A DNA stretch of 7,740 nucleotides. Source: Chromobacteriaceae bacterium. Lineage in GTDB: Bacteria; Pseudomonadota; Gammaproteobacteria; Burkholderiales; Aquaspirillaceae. A program made the translations under genes and the position numbers. Location: contig JASLDQ010000263.1 in the NCBI GenBank assembly GCA_030151505.1, forward strand, positions 1-7,740. Reading direction: 5' to 3'. Positions 1 to 6,346 of the stretch are shown here, in pieces; the stretch's first letter is position 1; the number at the start of each line of letters is the position of its first letter. Below the pieces are notes generated by a model. It made no database searches, was not told the DNA's origin, and saw only the letters and a program-made list of their open reading frames with translations.

Positions 1-47
1 GGGGTTTTCTTTTGGGGCGTCGGGGGAGAGCTTGTCGGGGCGGACAT
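1..47 (-). CDS. Possible start of a gene running off the left edge
   Basis: An ATG at 47-45 on the minus strand opens a frame that stays open to the window edge and reads MSAPTSSPPTPQKKT. A purine stretch (AGAGA) lies about seven bases upstream and could be a weak ribosome binding site. Only 15 codons are visible, so no family can be named. The Pro/Ser/Thr-rich stretch followed by two lysines would suit a disordered cytoplasmic N-terminus, for example of a membrane protein, but this is a guess. It lies 140 bases downstream of the transferase gene on the same strand and could be the next member of the NRPS cluster. It could equally be a chance open frame in GC-rich DNA. Confidence 0.3.
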   Translation of the reverse strand, partial: MSAPTSSPPTPQKKT

Positions 48-103
48 GGTTGATCTCTGAACAACCGGACCTGTCGGAGTGGGCGTTCCCGCTTCGGGGT
101 TGG

Positions 104-134
104 CCAAGGCCGTGCGGCAAGCCGCGCGGCTTGG
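104..134. other. Imperfect GC-rich stem-loop downstream of the PPTase gene
   Basis: The plus strand can fold as CCAAG, one bulged G, CCG, T opposite G, then GCGG, a CAAG loop, and the complementary arm: twelve Watson-Crick pairs with one mismatch and one bulge. Its core is a perfect 16-base palindrome, CAAGCCGCGCGGCTTG, at 118-133. It lies 54 bases beyond the stop of the transferase gene and ahead of the possible leftmost gene. No T-run follows on either strand, so it is not a standard intrinsic terminator. It might be a weak terminator, an mRNA-stabilising hairpin or an operator. Confidence 0.4.
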
Positions 135-187
135 GCTCCGACGCTCAGGAGTTCACGCCATGGCCCGGACTTTCTCGTTGCCGTTGT

Positions 188-727
188 TCAGGCGTCGGCC
201 AGCGCGCTTGCCAGCCAGAACTCACCGACCCGGCCTTGCCACAGGTGGCCGGCGTTGCCCAAGCCAGCCGCGCGCGCAGGCGACCATTCGGTCAGTGCGG
301 CGCCGCCGGCCTTGGTGCGGGCTTCGAGCGCGCTCCAGGCTTTGGCGAAGTCATCGGCCTGATGCGGCAGGGGCAGGGCGGCAAGTTTTGCGGCGACAGC
401 CGGACCCAGATAGAGGCGGGCGACGTCGGTCAGTCCGTCAAACGGCTCTATGGCGGTCAGGTCGACCCCGGGCCGGCCATGATCGGACAGGCCGCACAAC
501 ACATGATCGCGGCAGTAGGACAGCGAAACCTGCCACGGCCCTGTCAGCGCTTGCGGTCCCTGCGGTGTTTCCCGCCAGCCGCGCCAGTCGCCCTGACGCC
601 GGCGAAGCTCATCGGCAAGCCAGGTGCGGATCGCCTCGCGCTGCGCCGGCCGCGGGGCGGGCAGGCGGAACAGGACCAGCTCGACCGCCGCATCCGTCCT
701 GCTTCGCCAGACGGACGTCAGGCTCAC
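188..727 (-). CDS. 4'-phosphopantetheinyl transferase superfamily protein (Sfp-like, short)
   Basis: A 179-residue protein predicted to move 4'-phosphopantetheine from CoA to the serine of a carrier domain; the obvious partner is Ser567 of the NRPS encoded just upstream. Family landmarks are GVDL at residues 87-90 (Asp89 a likely Mg ligand) and WSALEARTK at 131-139 (Glu135 and Lys139 match the conserved Glu and second Lys of the WxxKExxxK signature). It departs from Sfp: the first signature Lys is Leu134, the Glu two residues after the metal Asp is Thr91, and the CoA-contacting SH motif reads Ser70-Tyr71. It is shorter than Sfp (about 225 residues). The GTG start at 727-725 shares four bases with the NRPS stop (GTGA), so translation is probably coupled; upstream sequence in this frame is NRPS coding DNA. 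Family call fairly sure; activity and partner inferred. Confidence 0.88.
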   Translation of the reverse strand: MSLTSVWRSRTDAAVELVLFRLPAPRPAQREAIRTWLADELRRRQGDWRGWRETPQGPQALTGPWQVSLSYCRDHVLCGLSDHGRPGVDLTAIEPFDGLTDVARLYLGPAVAAKLAALPLPHQADDFAKAWSALEARTKAGGAALTEWSPARAAGLGNAGHLWQGRVGEFWLASALADA

Positions 728-3700
728 GGCCGCCAGGGCAGGGCGGGGCTGCCGGCCCAGGCGGTACCCGCCGGCAGGCTTTCGCCCTTTACCACCAGCG
801 TCAGCGGGCCAAGGCGGGTCGCGTCGCCGACGCGGGCGTCGTACAGGATGGTGGTGCGCGGGCCGACGTTGACGCCTCGGCCGATTTCGACCCTGCCGAC
901 CTTCATCACCCGGTCTTCGAACAGGTGGGTCTGCGGCCCGGACCACGCGTGCAGGACGGCGCCGTCGCCGATCGACACGCAGTCGAATTCGGTGATGTCG
1001 GTGGTGTCCATGAACACGCCGTGGCCTATGCGTGCGCCCATGCAACGCAGCGCCATCGGCAGCCAGGGCGTGCCGCGCAGGAAGTTGAAGAAGTTGGGGA
1101 CGGCGATCGATTCGTACAGGTTGGTGATCGCCTCGCTCTTCCACACGAAGCCGGTCCACATCGGCGCGGCATGGGGACGGTAGCGCCCGATCAGCAGCCA
1201 CTTGAGCAGCACGATGAACAGGAAGGAACCGATGCCGTACAAGACCCCGGCCAGCATCAGCGCGCCGAACACGCCGGCGTAATCCTCGCGGGCCGCCAGC
1301 GGCATGACCTTCATCACGGTCAGATAGCCCACCGCGATCACCACTGCCAGCGGCGTGACGGTGCGCAGCGCCTCGACCAGACCGCGCATCAGGCGGCGGC
1401 CCGGCGAAGGGCGGAAGGTCAGGTGGTCGGGGTAGCCGGCAATCTGCTCGCGGGCCGGCAGGGCCATCGGGGGGCTGCCCAGCCAGGTCTGGCCGGGGGA
1501 CATCTGGGCGTTGGCCGGTGCCCGGCTCTGCACGCCGATCAGCACGTCGTCCGGCACCACCGTGCCGTCCGGCACGTAGGCGCCGTTGCCGATGAAGCTG
1601 CGGTTGCCGATGCGGGTGGAGCGCAGGGTCATCCAGCCGCGGTCGACTTCCTCGTCGCCCAGCATCACCGCGTCGGCGATGAAGCTGTCCTCGCCCAGCG
1701 TCAGCGTGTCGGGCACCACGCCCATGGCGGTGGAGATTTCGGTGCCACGGCCGACCTTGGCGCCCAGCAGGCGGTACCACCAGCCGGCATAGACCGAGGC
1801 ATACAGGCCGTGCAGCACGAACAGGCTGGATTCCTGTATCTGGTTGGTCACCCAGCGGCGGAAGTAGGCCAGACCGTAGACCGGCGTGCGGCCGGTGGCC
1901 AGCCGGGGCAGCAGAGCCCAGCGCACCAGCGCCGAAATCAGCACGGTCATGATCACCAGCACGGCGCTGGCCGGCATCGCCAGCAGCAGGTAGCACAGGA
2001 AGGCGAACGGCAGCGAGGAGCTTTGCAGCATCAGGTCAAGCCAGCGCGCATCCAGCCAGTCGATCAGGATGAAGCTCGGGAAGATCGGCATGAAGAACAG
2101 CACGGCCACCAGCGCACTGCCGCCGGCGTAGGCCAGCAGGTCCAGGCTGCGGCGGAGGCGGCTGCGATGCTGACGCGGCGGCAGTTCCGGCAGCGCGGCA
2201 TCCGGCTGGTGGCGGGATGGCGCACCGCTCCACACCCGGTCGGCGGCGACACGCTGGCCGCGTGTGAGCGACGACAGGCCATCCAGCCGGCCGCCGTCTT
2301 CGATGACGGTATGCGCTTCCAGCACGGCGTAGGAGCCGACATAGGCATCGCGGCCGATCCGGATGGGGCCGACTTCCCAGCTGTCGCCTTCGACCCGGAA
2401 ATTTTCCAGGTTGACCGACGAGCCGATGCTGGCGCCTTCGCCGATCTCCAGCAGGTCGGGTGCACCGAACGAAATCGTGCCGATAGAGGTGTTCTTGCCC
2501 ACCTTGGCGCCCAGTGCCCGCAGATAGAACGCCTGCAGCGGCGAGCCGGCGATCAGGTAGGGCGGGACCATTTCCATCAGCCTTTCGCTCAGCCACCAGC
2601 GGAAGTACTTGATGCCGTACAGCGGGTAGCGGCCCGCCGACAGGCGACCCAGCACCAGCCGCTTGCCGGCGATGGCGATCACGAAGGTCATCGCCAGTCC
2701 GGCCAGATAGACCAGCACCGAGGTGGTAATGGCGCGCGACAGGCTGTCGCCGTCGTCGCCGGTCATCAGGTGATAGGTGAAGAATGGTGCCAGCCACAGC
2801 AGCATGCGCAGGCCGATCAGGAAGGGCAGCGAAACCAGTTGCGCGATGCCGCAGGTGAGCCGCTTGAGAGCTGGTGCCTGATCTGGCATTTGCAGCGGCC
2901 GGGTTTCCGTCTGCGCATCGTGCTGGCTGGCGGCCAGCGCCTCCAGCCGGGTGGCCAGACTTTGCAGGGTGCGGTTCTGGTAGACGTCGTGCACGGTCAG
3001 GCTGGCGTAGGCCGGCTGCTGGCGCAGGGCCGATACCAGCCGGGCGGCCAACAGCGAGTGCCCGCCCAGCACGGTGAAGAAGTCGTCGGCCAGCCGCAAT
3101 GCCTGGCCGGGAAACAACGGGGCCAGCGCCGCGAACAGCGCCTGCTCGGCGGCCGTGACCGGCTCGTCGCCGTCCACGCTGGCCGGAAGCACCAGCTCCA
3201 GCGCGCGCAGGGTCTTTCGGTCGATCTTGCCGGAGGTCAGGCGCGGCAGTTCGGTCAGCGTCTCGAACAAGGCCGGAATCATGTAGGGCGGCAGGCGGTC
3301 GCGCAGGGCGGCGCGCAGGGCGGGGATGTCCGGCGTGCTGCCGGCTTCCGCCACGATGAAGGCGACCAGCTGATCGATGCCCGCCAGCGGACGCAGCAGC
3401 ACCGCCGCCGTGCCGATGCCGGGAAGCTCGCACAGCGCAGCCTCGATTTCCCCCAGCTCGACCCGGAAGCCGCGCACCTTGACCTGGTCGTCGGCCCGGC
3501 CCAGACACTGGATCTGGCCGGCCTCGTCGATGCGGGCGAGGTCGCCGGTGCGATACAAGCGCGCCTCGTGCGGTTGGGTGGCATGGGGATTGGGCAGGAA
3601 TTTCTCGGCGGTCAGCTCCGGCCGGCCAAGGTAGCCGTCGGCGACGCCGGGGCCGGTAATGCACAGCTCGCCGGTCTCGCCCTGCGGCAGCAGGCTGCCG

Positions 3701-4755
3701 TCCTCGCCGCGCACCAGCAGGCCGTAATTGGGCAGCGGCGTGCCGATGGTGACCGGTTCGCCCCGGCGCAAACGCGCCAGACTGGCCGACACGGTCGCTT
3801 CGGTCGGACCGTAGGTGTTGAACATCTGCCGCTCGGGCGTGGCCCAGCGCTCGACCAGCGATTCGGGGCACATTTCGCCGCCGAGGTTGATCAGGCGCAG
3901 GCCCGGCACGTCCTGGCTGAACAGGGCCAGCAGGGTCGGCACCGCATGCAGCACGGTGACGCCTTCCTGCTGCAGCACTTGCGGCAGGGCGTCCGGGTCG
4001 CCGGTCAGCAGCTTGGGCGCGACCCACAACGAGGCGCCGACCAGATAGCTGATCCAGATTTCCTCGAACGACATGTCGAAGGCGACCGAAAAGCCCTGGT
4101 AGACCTTGTCGTTCTCGTTGACGCCGAGCACGGCGTTTTCGCTGCGCAGGAAGTGGCAGATGCTGCCCTGGCTGATCGGCACGCCCTTGGGCTTGCCGGT
4201 GGAGCCGGAGGTGTAGATCACATAGGCGGGATGGTCCGGACGCAGGCCGTCGCGGCGGCGCAGCGGACCGTTCGCCGGGGCCTGCAGACAGGAGGCCTCC
4301 CAGACCGGCACGACGGCGTCGCTCAGCGCACCTTCGGCGATCAGGCCGACTGCACCGGCGTCTTCCAGACAGGTGTTCATCCGGTCGACCGGCGTGTCCG
4401 ATTCGAAGGGCAGCCACGCCGCGCCGGCCTTGGCGATGGCGGCCTGCATCACCAGCAGGCGGGCGCCGCGCGGCAGGCACAGGCCCACCATCTGGCCCGC
4501 GCGCACGCCGGACTCGATCAGGTGGTGGGCGGCCAAGTCAGCTTGCTGGTCCAGCTGCGCATAAGTGATGACTTCGTTTTGCCAGTAGATGGCCGGATGC
4601 GCCGGCCGCCGCCGCGCGGTGCTTTCCAGCAGATCCGGCAGGGTTTCATCCAATAGCAGGTCGGGCCGGAAAGGCCCGCGAAGAATCGACCCCGCCGGTG
4701 CTACGGCGTGGTCTGGCGCTAAAGACAGCTCGGGACTATTGGAATGACTGCTCAT
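724..4755 (-). CDS. Pls/PosA-family membrane nonribosomal peptide synthetase (A-T-TM-C1-TM-C2-TM-C3)
   Basis: A 1343-residue single-module synthetase. The adenylation domain (about 35-520) carries A3 YTSGSTGKPKG (181-191), A5 NTYGPTE (313-319), A7 YRTGD (401-405), A8 GRADDQVKVRGFR (419-431) and the A10 lysine K510. The carrier domain (about 530-605) has LGGHS with attachment Ser567. Three TM pairs follow, near 639-659/676-698, 871-898/915-945 and 1133-1153/1162-1188. After each comes a repeat with hexapeptide (left-handed beta-helix-like) motifs, starting LGAKVG, LGAKVG or MGARIG (748, 997, 1239) and ending WxGxP (842, 1091, 1333). There is no classical condensation, thioesterase or reductase domain. 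In the known family (Pls epsilon-poly-lysine, PosA delta-poly-ornithine) the membrane C domains polymerise the amino acid held on the carrier. Pocket residues read D-M-E-H-N-G-T-V-S-K; Glu231 favours a basic substrate, but the exact residue is not settled. ATG 4755 is the first possible start: the in-frame region upstream has no ATG/GTG/TTG back to a stop. Its Shine-Dalgarno is poor. Family call strong; product inferred. Confidence 0.93.
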   Translation of the reverse strand: MSSHSNSPELSLAPDHAVAPAGSILRGPFRPDLLLDETLPDLLESTARRRPAHPAIYWQNEVITYAQLDQQADLAAHHLIESGVRAGQMVGLCLPRGARLLVMQAAIAKAGAAWLPFESDTPVDRMNTCLEDAGAVGLIAEGALSDAVVPVWEASCLQAPANGPLRRRDGLRPDHPAYVIYTSGSTGKPKGVPISQGSICHFLRSENAVLGVNENDKVYQGFSVAFDMSFEEIWISYLVGASLWVAPKLLTGDPDALPQVLQQEGVTVLHAVPTLLALFSQDVPGLRLINLGGEMCPESLVERWATPERQMFNTYGPTEATVSASLARLRRGEPVTIGTPLPNYGLLVRGEDGSLLPQGETGELCITGPGVADGYLGRPELTAEKFLPNPHATQPHEARLYRTGDLARIDEAGQIQCLGRADDQVKVRGFRVELGEIEAALCELPGIGTAAVLLRPLAGIDQLVAFIVAEAGSTPDIPALRAALRDRLPPYMIPALFETLTELPRLTSGKIDRKTLRALELVLPASVDGDEPVTAAEQALFAALAPLFPGQALRLADDFFTVLGGHSLLAARLVSALRQQPAYASLTVHDVYQNRTLQSLATRLEALAASQHDAQTETRPLQMPDQAPALKRLTCGIAQLVSLPFLIGLRMLLWLAPFFTYHLMTGDDGDSLSRAITTSVLVYLAGLAMTFVIAIAGKRLVLGRLSAGRYPLYGIKYFRWWLSERLMEMVPPYLIAGSPLQAFYLRALGAKVGKNTSIGTISFGAPDLLEIGEGASIGSSVNLENFRVEGDSWEVGPIRIGRDAYVGSYAVLEAHTVIEDGGRLDGLSSLTRGQRVAADRVWSGAPSRHQPDAALPELPPRQHRSRLRRSLDLLAYAGGSALVAVLFFMPIFPSFILIDWLDARWLDLMLQSSSLPFAFLCYLLLAMPASAVLVIMTVLISALVRWALLPRLATGRTPVYGLAYFRRWVTNQIQESSLFVLHGLYASVYAGWWYRLLGAKVGRGTEISTAMGVVPDTLTLGEDSFIADAVMLGDEEVDRGWMTLRSTRIGNRSFIGNGAYVPDGTVVPDDVLIGVQSRAPANAQMSPGQTWLGSPPMALPAREQIAGYPDHLTFRPSPGRRLMRGLVEALRTVTPLAVVIAVGYLTVMKVMPLAAREDYAGVFGALMLAGVLYGIGSFLFIVLLKWLLIGRYRPHAAPMWTGFVWKSEAITNLYESIAVPNFFNFLRGTPWLPMALRCMGARIGHGVFMDTTDITEFDCVSIGDGAVLHAWSGPQTHLFEDRVMKVGRVEIGRGVNVGPRTTILYDARVGDATRLGPLTLVVKGESLPAGTAWAGSPALPWRP
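745..2514 (-). repeat. Three tandem TM-anchored C-domain repeats inside the NRPS
   Basis: The C-terminal half of the synthetase holds three diverged copies of one unit. In each, the glycine of the entry motif (Gly749, Gly998, Gly1240) lies exactly 93 residues before the tryptophan of the closing WxGxP motif (Trp842, Trp1091, Trp1333). Between them are hexapeptide-type motifs such as LEIGEGASIG and RIGRDAYVG (C1), RIGNRSFIG (C2) and SIGDGAV and VEIGRGVNVG (C3). Repeats 1 and 2 share a PxYGxxYFRxW segment before the entry motif (711-720 and 958-968). Repeat 3 has a different segment there, around MWTGFVWKSEAI (1199-1210). The pattern indicates ancient triplication, with the third copy specialised. 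Confidence 0.85.
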
Positions 4756-4847
4756 CGGATCGGGCTTCTGAATAGATATTTTAAGTAAGGCCGGGTCCGG
4801 CGGCCGTCGCGGCTCGCCGGATGCTCATTGCATTTTTTATGGGGCAT
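4752..4847 (-). CDS. Possible 31-codon basic leader ORF overlapping the NRPS start
   Basis: An ATG at 4847-4845 opens a 31-codon frame, MPHKKCNEHPASRDG..., whose TGA (4754-4752) overlaps the NRPS start codon as ATGA. A CAGG lies a few bases upstream and could serve as a ribosome binding site, whereas the NRPS itself has no clear Shine-Dalgarno. The peptide would be strongly basic: nine Lys/Arg and two His in 31 residues. It uses TTA, CTA and AGA, codons scarce in the neighbouring genes. This fits either a leader coupled to NRPS translation or plain non-coding DNA that happens to be open. The same frame is open further upstream into the dehydrogenase gene, which weakens the case. No homology recognised. 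Confidence 0.22.
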   Translation of the reverse strand: MPHKKCNEHPASRDGRRTRPYLKYLFRSPIR

Positions 4848-4864
4848 GATGCCTGACAGTACAA
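4836..4864 (-). promoter_or_regulatory. Weak candidate sigma-70 promoter for the NRPS operon
   Basis: On the minus strand TTGTAC (4864-4859) and CATAAA (4841-4836) are 17 bases apart, in an AT-rich patch of the 160-base gap between the dehydrogenase and the NRPS. They match consensus at only 3/6 and 4/6 positions. Transcription would begin near 4829, about 75 bases before the NRPS ATG. That start lies inside the possible leader ORF, so the promoter and the leader ORF cannot both be used. No clear terminator was seen after the dehydrogenase, so co-transcription from further upstream is also possible. Confidence 0.2.
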
Positions 4865-4915
4865 GAGAGCGGCACCGTCGGGGGTAACAATCAAGAGCGT
4901 TTTTGTAAACGGCGC

Positions 4916-5860
4916 TCAATTCACCACGTTTTGCGGCCGCCCGGCGATGAAGGCGTCGATGTTGTCGATCAGCATGCGCGCCATCGTGTCCATTGCGCGG
5001 CGGCTGGCCCACGCCACGTGCGGGGTCACGATCAGGTTGGGCAGGCTGACGTCCAGCAAGGGATTGCCGCGGCGTGGCGGTTCTTCGACCAACACGTCGA
5101 AACCCGCGCCGGCGATCGTGCCGGCCTTGAGCGCGTCCAGCAGCGCCACCTCGTCCACCAGCCCGCCGCGCGCAGTGTTGACCAGCACGGCGGTCGGCTT
5201 CATCGACGCCAGCTCCGTCGCGCCGATCAGGTTGCGGGTGGCGTCGGTCAGCGGCAGGTGCAGCGACACCACGTCGGCCTGCGTCAATGCCTCGTCAAAC
5301 GCCACATGGCCTTCCCGCACCGCCGCCGCGCCCTTGCGCTCGGCCAGGACCACCTTCATCCCGAAGGCGCGCGCCTTGTCGGCCAGATTGCCGCCGATGG
5401 CGCCGCTGCCAAGCAGGACCAGGGTCTGGCCGGCCAGATCGGTGATCGGCGCGCCGAACAGGCAGAACTGCTCGGCACGGTTCCAGTCGCCGGCGTTCAC
5501 CTGCTGGCGGTAGGCCAGCAGATTGCGCTTGAGCGCGATCATCAGCATGAAGGCGTGCTCGGCCACCGCGTCCGGGCCGTAGTTGCGCACGTTGCAGACC
5601 GGAACACCGCGCGCGCGGCAGGCGGCCAGATCGACGTTGTTGACCCCGGTGGCCGCCACGGCCACCAGCTTGAGGCGGGGCAGGGCGGCCAGCGTGTCGG
5701 CGGTCAGCGGCAGCTTGTTGACGATCAGCACGTCGGCATCCATGGCGCGGGCGATGGTGTCCGCCGGCGCGGTGCTGTCGTATTCGGTCCATTCGCAGGC
5801 GGTGGCGGGGCGGGGCAGTGGAACTGGCAGGCTGGCGCGGTCGAGAAAGACGATATTCAT
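4916..5860 (-). CDS. D-2-hydroxyacid dehydrogenase, hydroxypyruvate reductase/glycerate dehydrogenase-like
   Basis: A 314-residue cytoplasmic NAD(P)-dependent oxidoreductase that should interconvert a D-2-hydroxyacid and its 2-oxoacid; hydroxypyruvate/D-glycerate is the likeliest pair from overall resemblance to HprA-type enzymes. The Rossmann glycine motif is GSGAIG at 151-156. Glu174 sits where NAD-preferring members carry an acid at the end of the second strand. The catalytic set is Arg231 (NTARGGLVDE), Glu260 (VEEPP) and His281 (TPHVAWAS), all present. Length is normal for the family. ATG 5860 is fixed by an in-frame TAA two codons upstream; the Shine-Dalgarno is weak. It is on the same strand as the NRPS and 160 bases upstream of it, so it may be co-transcribed, but primary metabolism explains it well enough. 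The exact substrate cannot be read, and related glyoxylate or phenylpyruvate reductases look similar. Confidence 0.9.
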   Translation of the reverse strand: MNIVFLDRASLPVPLPRPATACEWTEYDSTAPADTIARAMDADVLIVNKLPLTADTLAALPRLKLVAVAATGVNNVDLAACRARGVPVCNVRNYGPDAVAEHAFMLMIALKRNLLAYRQQVNAGDWNRAEQFCLFGAPITDLAGQTLVLLGSGAIGGNLADKARAFGMKVVLAERKGAAAVREGHVAFDEALTQADVVSLHLPLTDATRNLIGATELASMKPTAVLVNTARGGLVDEVALLDALKAGTIAGAGFDVLVEEPPRRGNPLLDVSLPNLIVTPHVAWASRRAMDTMARMLIDNIDAFIAGRPQNVVN

Positions 5861-6161
5861 GCGTTAGACATCAAACGGTGGCGAAACCGGCAAGTTTAGA
5901 GCCATTTGGCCTGACGGTGCGGGGTTTTGCCGAACGGTACCGGGCACCGGGGGCAGGTCTCACCAAGTTTTCCGGGTATGGCGGGCAAGCCGGGTTCCTC
6001 CTCGCCTCGAGCGGCACGAAGCCGGGTGTCGCCGGCGCAACCATCCCGTCCCGGCGAGCCGCCACAGGCAGCGTCATTGAGACGGCAAGACGGTGAGGAA
6101 GATTTTGGGACTTCAAGCCTGTCGCGGACCTGCTGGCCGTCGCATGAATCCGGCACTACCG

Positions 6162-6186
6162 CGGGTCGCCGCCTTGCGGCGATTCG
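6162..6186 (+). other. GC-rich hairpin in the divergent gap
   Basis: TCGCCGC (6166-6172) and GCGGCGA (6176-6182) form a perfect seven-pair stem around a CTT loop. Two G-U and two G-C pairs extend it to 6162-6186 when read as plus-strand RNA. No T-run follows, so it is not a normal terminator. It could be part of a leader RNA of the isomerase gene or a small RNA, or chance in GC-rich DNA. Confidence 0.35.
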
Positions 6187-6189
6187 GGC

Positions 6190-6224
6190 CCGGTATCGGC
6201 CAGCGGAAGCTGACTCAGTACCGG
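6190..6224 (+). other. Nested stem-loop with a GGAA (GNRA-type) tip
   Basis: CCGGTA (6190-6195) is complementary to TACCGG (6219-6224). Inside that pair, CAGC (6201-6204) and GCTG (6209-6212) close a GGAA tetraloop. It follows the 6162-6186 hairpin after three bases, so the two together would make a compact structured RNA about 120 bases upstream of the isomerase start. No known RNA family is recognised. Confidence 0.3.
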
Positions 6225-6346
6225 CATGCTTTGTCGTGAAGAACCGATGCCCGGTGCCTGCAGGCGGAACCCCGCGCGGAACCGGTATCATGTTTGCGGA
6301 CGCGCCTCGCGCCTTTCATCTTGTTCGACCTGTTTTTGGAACCGCC

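Larger units (their letters stand above)
5861..6346. other. 486-base divergent intergenic region without a convincing gene
   Basis: It separates the minus-strand dehydrogenase from the plus-strand isomerase, so it must hold both promoters unless transcription enters from elsewhere. Open frames exist on both strands, but their translations are Arg/Pro/Gly-rich, match no family I know, and use codons such as AGG, AGA, CCA and AAA that the flanking genes avoid. On the plus strand TATCAT at 6286-6291 is a fair -10 hexamer about 55 bases before the isomerase ATG, but it has no recognisable -35. Two potential hairpins lie at 6162-6186 and 6190-6224. I could not match the region to 6S RNA, tmRNA, SRP RNA, RNase P RNA or a common riboswitch. 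Confidence 0.6.

Noticed and set aside
728..1996. Extension of the PPTase frame upstream of the GTG at 727
   Set aside because: The extension is an Arg/Pro-rich shadow of the NRPS C-terminus; the PPTase-like sequence begins only at the GTG overlapping the NRPS stop.
79..4656. A 1525-codon plus-strand open frame antisense to the NRPS
   Set aside because: Its translation is His/Gln/Arg/Gly/Ala-rich without any domain, while the opposite strand encodes every core motif of an adenylation and carrier domain. Long antisense frames are expected in GC-rich coding DNA.
4894..4918. A hairpin (GAGCG...CGCTC) after the dehydrogenase stop as a terminator
   Set aside because: Only five solid pairs around a long loop, and no T-run follows.
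5871..6116. An 81-codon minus-strand frame ending just upstream of the dehydrogenase
   Set aside because: It needs a TTG start, uses codons avoided by the neighbours (AGG AGG, AGA, CCA, AAA) and matches no family I know.
5896..6291. A 131-codon minus-strand frame in the divergent gap
   Set aside because: Low third-position GC compared with the flanking genes, and an Arg/Pro/Cys-rich translation without motifs.
5927..6346. A 140-residue N-terminal extension of the isomerase
   Set aside because: It resembles nothing, and the family needs Pro directly after the initiator Met as catalytic base, which fixes the start at 6347.
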